Assembly (NCBI GenBank): GCA_964496695.1
Contig: CAZCBE010000024.1
Coordinates: forward strand, 1 to 64,000
Length of the DNA: 64,000 nucleotides
Reading direction: 5' to 3'
DNA from: SXTU01 sp964496695
GTDB taxonomy: Bacteria; Verrucomicrobiota; Verrucomicrobiia; Limisphaerales; SXTU01
The notes under the pieces were generated by a model. It was not told the origin of the DNA. It did not search any database and saw nothing but the letters and a program-made list of their open reading frames with translations. The position numbers were made by a program, and so were the translations under genes. Positions 60,197-64,000 of this stretch are shown here, one piece after another. Positions within the stretch are counted from its first letter, which is position 1. The number at the start of each line of letters is the position of its first letter.

Positions 60197-60317
60197 CTTG
60201 TTGCGCCACCCGGCTGTCCAGCTCCTCGGTGAGGGGCCGAGTCTCTTCCCTTCTTTGGCGGTAGTGAAAATGGATTCGACTTCGCAACGGCCTCGCGGAA
60301 AGTAGCTCCGAAATCAC

Positions 60318-62204
60318 ATGACACATTTCATCAAGACTTGGCTCCTGCTGGCGCTCCTCACCGCCACGACCACCACCGGTGGTCTAGCCGCCGCCCCCGG
60401 CAAGGCCAGCTACTACCTGATCGGCAATTCGCTGACGTGGGACACCGTGCCCCCGCTGCTGTCCGGTGATGTGCAGTGGCACGTGGATTGTGGCACGCAT
60501 CTGCGCCACGTTTACAACAACCCTGGCAAGCCCTGCGTCACCAACTCCACCCTCTGGCCCACCGCCCTGCGCGACAAGCAATACGATGTCATCTCCGTGC
60601 AGCCCCACTACGGCTCGACCCTCGCGCAGGATGTCGAGACCATCGGGGCGTGGATGAAGCTGCAGCCCAAGGCGGTGTTCGTGATTCACTCCGGCTGGGC
60701 CAAGCAGGTTCTGCGGGCGGACGAATTCGCCAGCTACAATGCCCCGGACGCGATGGTGCACAGCCCGGCTTACTTCCGGGCGCTGCTCGCCGAGCTGCGC
60801 CGGCAGCATCCCGGCCGCGAGCTGCGGCAGACATTCGCGCAAAACCTCCTCGCACAGATCGCCGAGGACATCGCCGCCGGGAAGGCGCCGATCAAGCAAC
60901 TGGTGGAGTTGTATCGCGACGACATCCACCTCAAGCCCGACAGCGGAAAATACCTGATGCACAATGCCATGCGGCTCGCGCTCGGCCAGCCGCCGTCGGC
61001 CGCGGGCTTCGAGAAGGCCGAGCCCGCGATGAAGCAATATCTCGACGGCGTGCTGGCCCAGCTAAAGACCGCGCCGGCGGACAAGGCGTTGCTGGCGCAG
61101 ATCGTCTCGGCGAGCGAAACGGTGAACCGCGCCGCGCTCATCGCGAAGGTGTCGGACCCGAACTTGCAGCGCAAACTGACGGCGTTCCTGCCTGAGATCG
61201 AACGGGCGGCCAAGGCCCGGCCGCTCACCCTGGCGCTGGAGGCGGAGATCAAGGAGCTCGGCGGCCAGCTCGTCTGCACGCCCAGCGCGCCGCAGTGGCT
61301 CTACCTCGCGACCGGCGACACGGGCATGGACATCTTCGAGGTGCCCGCCGCGATTGATCTCTACAACGGCAACAACCCGCTGAAGGGCAAGGGCGGACGC
61401 AACGAGCGCGTGACGGATGACTGGCTGAAACGGATCGCCGGCGTCACCACCTTGCGCAAGCTCGACCTCGCGAACTGCGCGCTGCAGGGCGACGGCCTGC
61501 AGCATCTCGCGAAGCTCACCGGCCTGCGGGAACTGAATCTCACGCTCACGCCGGTCAAGGACGACGCCTTGAAGCATCTCGCCGGGCTGACCGAGCTGCG
61601 GATTCTCGGGCTGGCCTCGACGCAATGCACCGGCACCGGCTTCGCGCATCTCAAGGCCTTGCGCAAGCTGGAGAACGTGAACTTCCACTTCACCCCGCTC
61701 AACGACGCCGGCCTGCTGGCGATTGCGGAGGTCCCCATTTCAGACCGCCTGTGGTTCGCCCATACCAAGTTTACTGACGCGGGTGCCGCCAGCCTCGCGA
61801 AGCAAACCCAGCTCAAACGCCTGGGCATGGGCAGCGCAGACAAGACCAGCTCGGGTGAAGCCGTGGCCGCGTTGACCAAGCTGCCCCTCGAAGACCTCGC
61901 CCTGCTCGACCAGCAGGCCACCGCCGTCGGCCTCGCCCATGCCGCAAAGATCGCCACGCTCCGCAAGCTCGACGCTTCCCACGCTCCCACCGTGGGCAAC
62001 GACGCGCTGAAGCTCGTGGCGCAGATGCCCGCGCTGGAGGAGTTCAAGCTCGGCAGCGCCCAGGTGGACGACGAAGGCCTGCAAGCCCTCGCCACCGCGA
62101 AGTCCCTCAAGCGGCTCTCGCTCAGCGGCCTGAAAAAGGTCACGCCCGCCGGCATTGAGCGGTTGAAGCAGGCCCGGCCTGGGTTGGTGATTGAAGCGAA
62201 GTAA
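60318..62204 (+). CDS. Secreted SGNH-hydrolase-like protein fused to leucine-rich repeats
   Basis: A 628-residue secreted protein with signal MTHFIKTWLLLALLTATTTT. Residues 30-240 look like an SGNH-type hydrolase: block I-like YLIGNSLTWDTVP near residue 38, VISVQPHYGSTLAQD, and block V-like DDIHLKPDSGKYLMHNAM (Asp-x2-His). A helical linker follows (about 240-330). Residues 365-625 are ribonuclease-inhibitor-like LRRs (LRKLDLANCALQGDGLQHLA, LRELNLTLTPVKDDALKHLA and so on). The hydrolase could remove acyl groups from glycans, and the LRRs could bind a partner. Context with sulfatases supports glycan breakdown. The fusion is uncommon to my knowledge. Confidence 0.83.
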   Translation: MTHFIKTWLLLALLTATTTTGGLAAAPGKASYYLIGNSLTWDTVPPLLSGDVQWHVDCGTHLRHVYNNPGKPCVTNSTLWPTALRDKQYDVISVQPHYGSTLAQDVETIGAWMKLQPKAVFVIHSGWAKQVLRADEFASYNAPDAMVHSPAYFRALLAELRRQHPGRELRQTFAQNLLAQIAEDIAAGKAPIKQLVELYRDDIHLKPDSGKYLMHNAMRLALGQPPSAAGFEKAEPAMKQYLDGVLAQLKTAPADKALLAQIVSASETVNRAALIAKVSDPNLQRKLTAFLPEIERAAKARPLTLALEAEIKELGGQLVCTPSAPQWLYLATGDTGMDIFEVPAAIDLYNGNNPLKGKGGRNERVTDDWLKRIAGVTTLRKLDLANCALQGDGLQHLAKLTGLRELNLTLTPVKDDALKHLAGLTELRILGLASTQCTGTGFAHLKALRKLENVNFHFTPLNDAGLLAIAEVPISDRLWFAHTKFTDAGAASLAKQTQLKRLGMGSADKTSSGEAVAALTKLPLEDLALLDQQATAVGLAHAAKIATLRKLDASHAPTVGNDALKLVAQMPALEEFKLGSAQVDDEGLQALATAKSLKRLSLSGLKKVTPAGIERLKQARPGLVIEAK

Positions 62205-62261
62205 AGATGGTGGCTATCGGCAGATTCTGGCACTCGCACCATCCGACGGCGATGCGCTCCC

Positions 62262-62602
62262 TGCTCCCTCTCCTCCATGGAATGGAGGAGAGGGCCGGGG
62301 AGAGGAGGTGCGTTATGTCGAAGCAATTCGATGCGCTATTGAAGCTCCCCTCTCCCCCTGCCCTCTCCCCGCTCGTGCCTCGCAGGGAGAGGGGGTTTAT
62401 CTCGGATAGTGCGTGTGCCAAGTGCGTCCGGCGATTGTCCGGCGTATCTCGATACTGCCCCCGGAGCGCGGGTCTGCGACCCGCAGCGGCCCGCCCTTGT
62501 CCATGGCTCTTCGTGTAGGCCAGCGGGGACGCCCAATCGGACGTTGCTGCGGGTCACAGACCCGCGCTCCGGGGGCTTTCGGGGCAGGGTCAAGCTGCGC
62601 CC
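62262..62602. repeat. Family A repeat then shell-type element with family F core
   Basis: Family A arms at 62266-62312 and 62344-62395. 62441-62602 is a shell element: outer arms GGCGTATCTCGATACTGCCC and GGGGCAGGGTCAAGCTGCGC, core GAGCGCGGGTCTGCGACCCG with inverted GGGTCACAGACCCGCGCTCC. The 62205-62665 gap has no gene. Confidence 0.8.
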
Positions 62603-62665
62603 GCGATTGTCCGGCAAAGCACGGACATCTTGAAGCGGATCACTGCCTGTTTCATCCTTCGCGCA

Positions 62666-64000
62666 TGATTCACGCGGCTCTGGGTTTTGCGCTCCTTTGC
62701 GTTTACTGCGGCCTGACTTTTGCCGCGCCCGCCAAACCCCATGTCCTCTTCATCCTCGTGGATGACATGGGCTGGGGTGATCTGGCGGCGAACGGCGGGG
62801 CGGGCGTGCCGACGCCGCGCATGGACCAGCTCGCGCGCGAGGGCACGCGCTTCACGCAGTTCTATGTCGCCTCGCCGATCTGCTCGCCGTCGCGCTGCGG
62901 GCTGATGACGGGGCAGTTTCCGGCGCGCTGGCGCATCACGAGCTTCCTCCAGACCCGCGCGGGCAACGCCGAGTGCGGGCAGGCGGACTTCCTTGATCTC
63001 AAGGCGCCGTCCTTCGTGCGCGCGTTCAAGCAGGCGGGCTACGCCACCGCGCACATCGGCAAGTGGCACCTGGGCGGCGGGCGCGACGTGGCGGACGCGC
63101 CGAAGTTCTCCGCCTATGGCTACGACGTGGGCCTCGGCACTTACGAAAGTCCCGAGCCCGCTGCCCCGCTTGGGCTCAAGAGCGTCCCGTGGGGCAAGGA
63201 GCGCGAGCCGCAACAGGTCGCGCGCCATGACCGCACGCGCTGGATGGTGGACGAGACGCTGGCCTTCACGAAACGCAGCGGTGCGCAGCCGTGGCTGGTG
63301 AATCTGTGGCTCGACGACGTTCACACACCGTATCGCCCCACGGACGGCAAGGACGACCGCGACCTCCCCGCCCGGTATCGCGAGGTGCTGAAGGAAACCG
63401 ACCGGCAGGTGGGCCGCCTGCTCGATGGCCTGCGGGCGCAAGGTGCGGAGTCCAACACGCTCGTCCTGCTCGCGGGTGACAACGGTCCCGAGCCTTCACT
63501 GAGCCGCACCCGCACCGGCGGCCTGCGCGGCATGAAGTGGAGCCTCTACGAAGGCGGCCTTCGCACGCCGTTCGTCGTGCGCTGGCCGGGCGTCATTCCT
63601 GCCGGCAAGGTGAACGATGCGACCGTCGTCAGTGCCGTGGATTTCTTCCCGACGCTCTGCGCGCTGGCCGGCGTGTCCGCACCCGCCGGCGTGAAGTTTG
63701 ATGGCGAAGATTTGTCCGCCGTGTTCAAAGGCGGCGCGCAACCCCGCGCGCAACCGCTCTTCTGGGAATACGGTCGCAAGCCCGCGCCGGAGGGCAAGTC
63801 CGCCATTCGCGCCTTCCCGTATCCGGGCGAGCCGGATTCCAAGTCCCCCAACGTCGCCGTGCGCGACGGGGTGTGGAAACTCCTCGTGAACGCGGATGGC
63901 ACTGGCACGGAGCTATACCATCTCGGCACCGATCCGAACGAGGCCAAGAACCTCGCCGCGACGGAACCGGCCGTGACCAAACGCCTGACCGAAGCGGCGC
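62666..64000 (+). CDS. Secreted formylglycine sulfatase 3 (truncated by window edge)
   Basis: 445 codons are visible from ATG 62666 without stop. Signal MIHAALGFALLCVYCGLTFA, then KPHVLFILVDDMGWGD; FGly motif CSPSR (SPICSPSRCGLMTGQFPARW); HIGKWHLGGG; LLAGDNGPEP; GGLRTPFVVRWPGVIP. Near the window end is the usual ELYHLGTDPNEAKNLA near-C-terminal pattern, so only a few residues are missing. Third sulfatase of the cluster; all three keep the cysteine needed for formylglycine formation. Confidence 0.93.

Overview
The window looks like a high-GC chromosome segment of a Verrucomicrobiota bacterium (a Pedosphaera/Limisphaera-type lineage is my best guess). This is inferred from the gene mix: a pseudopilin with the H-X9-DG C-terminal motif, a DUF1800/DUF1501 pair, several formylglycine sulfatases, CcsA/ResB cytochrome c maturation, a Rho factor with a long Ala/Pro-rich extension, and intergenic DNA packed with palindromes. 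About 50 protein genes are supported. I saw no rRNA, tRNA, CRISPR array, transposase or replication origin.

Layout. 1-7.2 kb: 5' end of a secreted surface protein, argH, small genes (YjdM/PhnA, DUF1348, PNPOx-like, DUF5069), two paralogous lipoproteins and a pseudopilin. 7.4-15.6 kb: a lone sugar-type ABC permease, trpE, and a minus-strand block for cytochrome c assembly (lipoprotein, ResB, CcsA). 15.7-21.7 kb: rho, a three-domain fusion of LMW phosphatase, RpiB and GlyA, then asd and a Nudix hydrolase. 22-28.3 kb: a minus-strand sugar-nucleotide cluster (two SDR enzymes, a UDP-glucose-dehydrogenase-like protein, a Gfo/Idh/MocA oxidoreductase, a cytidylyltransferase-PfkB kinase fusion). 28.6-33.1 kb: sensory genes (PAS protein, large hybrid histidine kinase). 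33.2-38.9 kb: HIT hydrolase, a toxin-antitoxin pair, SseB-like protein, nrdR with an overlapping gene, and a copper P-type ATPase. 39.3-46 kb: DUF1800/DUF1501 export pair, FmdB-type zinc ribbon, COG0523 metallochaperone. 46.4-52.1 kb: a TetR regulator followed by an FtsX-like permease, ATPase, HlyD and TolC, which together make one envelope-spanning exporter. 52.3-64 kb: aldehyde dehydrogenase, then a secreted catabolic cluster with an NHL-repeat protein, three sulfatases, two unknown proteins and an SGNH-LRR fusion, suggesting attack on sulfated glycans.

The most unusual material is of two kinds. First, most gaps are filled with at least a dozen families of dispersed inverted repeats. Some are built as a common outer shell around interchangeable inner palindromes, and some lie in frame inside genes: 76 residues in the copper ATPase match its excess length exactly, and one element forms the tail of the TetR regulator. 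Second, there are unusual protein architectures: the LMWPTP-RpiB-GlyA fusion, a sugar-nucleotide cluster whose enzymes lack canonical catalytic residues, and two loci where only the first ~10 codons of a gene are duplicated upstream of the intact gene, around inserted DNA.
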